Shown here: positions 32,074 through 32,520 of the stretch, piece after piece
How positions within the stretch are numbered: the stretch's first letter is position 1
Layout of the letters: each line of letters begins with the position of its first letter
NCBI GenBank assembly: GCA_002747015.1
Contig: NVXI01000004.1
Span: 124,045 to 156,564 of the forward strand
From: Zetaproteobacteria bacterium
GTDB lineage: Bacteria; Pseudomonadota; Alphaproteobacteria; Micavibrionales; Micavibrionaceae
DNA: 32,520 nt
Reading direction: 5' to 3'
Program-made: the position numbers and the translations under genes
The notes under the pieces: model-generated
Databases searched by the model: none
Told to the model about the DNA's origin: nothing
The model's input: only the letters and a program-made list of their open reading frames with translations

Positions 32074-32505
32074 CTAATTATAGAACTCGGAATCAGGAAC
32101 ATTTAGTTCAGAATGAAGAGCTATACGATACTTGTTTTCAGTTAAATTAACTGTACCTGGCTTTATTATCCCCATCTTACTCTGTTTAAAAACAAGCCCA
32201 GTTTCATTTATACAATAATAATGAAACTCAGTCTGATGATCACATAATTCATTTTTGTTTTGATATGTAAAAAGAGCTTCGCAAATATATAAAATCATGT
32301 TTTGTGCAGAGTGTCTGTTATTTCCACTTCCTAGGTCCATGACGCGAATAGAGTCTTTCACCCCATAAACTGTAATGGGAATTTCAGAGGTTGGGTGCCC
32401 CTTTAATTGTTTAATCCAAAACTCATACACATCGGTTTTAAATAAAGAAGAAGCCTTAGGCAATAAAGTCTGAAAATCTACAATTAAAGCGTCTTTATCT
32501 TTCAA
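32074..32505 (-). CDS. Uncharacterised small protein at the window edge, start uncertain
   Basis: A 143-residue soluble protein with no recognised domain. It has a central alpha/beta part (IPITVYGVKDSIRVMDLGSG, AQNMILYICEALFTYQ) and a beta-rich C-terminal half (FHYYCINETGLVFKQ, YRIALHSELNVP). The chosen start is a TTG at 32505 with AGGAG eight bases upstream, a plausible initiation site. However, the frame stays open to the window end, so the gene may begin beyond 32520 and be partial here. It lies 124 bases upstream of the other AT-rich orphan on the same strand, possibly in one transcript. Confidence 0.6.
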   Translation of the reverse strand: MKDKDALIVDFQTLLPKASSLFKTDVYEFWIKQLKGHPTSEIPITVYGVKDSIRVMDLGSGNNRHSAQNMILYICEALFTYQNKNELCDHQTEFHYYCINETGLVFKQSKMGIIKPGTVNLTENKYRIALHSELNVPDSEFYN

Positions 32506-32520
32506 TAAAGCACTCCTAAT

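Noticed and set aside
1..32520. CRISPR arrays, insertion sequences, tRNA and rRNA genes
   Set aside because: No regularly spaced repeats, transposase motifs, terminal inverted repeats or tRNA/rRNA signatures were seen when reading both strands by eye; a dedicated scan could still find a degenerate case.

Overview
This window is ordinary chromosomal DNA from a bacterium that looks alphaproteobacterial, with a moderately AT-rich base composition. The signs are a QueF / RadA / rsmB / heparinase II-III / Rpe gene set, a DUF1674 (SDHAF4-type) gene divergent from rsmB, a YbaB-dnaX block behind a short 4.5S SRP RNA, and a CtaA of the proteobacterial type. No phage, insertion sequence, CRISPR array, rRNA or tRNA gene was found.

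Layout. At 1-932 lies the start of hemE on the minus strand, cut by the window edge. A 441-bp AT-rich gap separates it from plus-strand genes of unknown role (1374-4593), including a tandem pair that resembles a metallopeptidase family but has lost the zinc motif. From 4617 to 7505 a coupled minus-strand set runs radA, a membrane protein with an exported four-cysteine domain, then queF. An EAL-domain gene, a heparinase-like gene and rpe follow on minus (7568-10819). Two unknown plus-strand genes (11030-12395) meet rsmB tail to tail. rsmB diverges from a 50-residue DUF1674 gene and a secreted DUF1223 gene (13821-14882). A minus-strand DNA metabolism block holds xth, ybaB, dnaX and, upstream, the SRP RNA with a clear promoter (14905-18114).

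The middle (18128-19903) is a compact iron-uptake unit: candidate Fur boxes, an exported cupredoxin-type protein, an FTR1 permease and a terminator. Next come a membrane protein with a possible PH-like tail, a small XRE regulator, and a three-domain lysophospholipid transporter/acyltransferase/ligase with a small Sel1 protein behind it. The right part carries an acidic repeat protein that overlaps ctaA tail to tail, a six-helix membrane protein, a P-loop protein, a DUF3592 membrane protein and two small AT-rich orphan genes at the edge.

Functional themes are haem supply (hemE, ctaA), iron import, queuosine synthesis, DNA repair and replication (radA, xth, dnaX, ybaB) and envelope lipid recycling. 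No clearly new multi-gene system can be proven. The best leads are the tandem catalytically eroded metallopeptidase-like pair, the exported NTR/TIMP-like membrane protein coupled to radA and queF, lost cysteines in DnaX and in the DUF1223 protein, and palindrome clusters beside the XRE gene and the P-loop gene.
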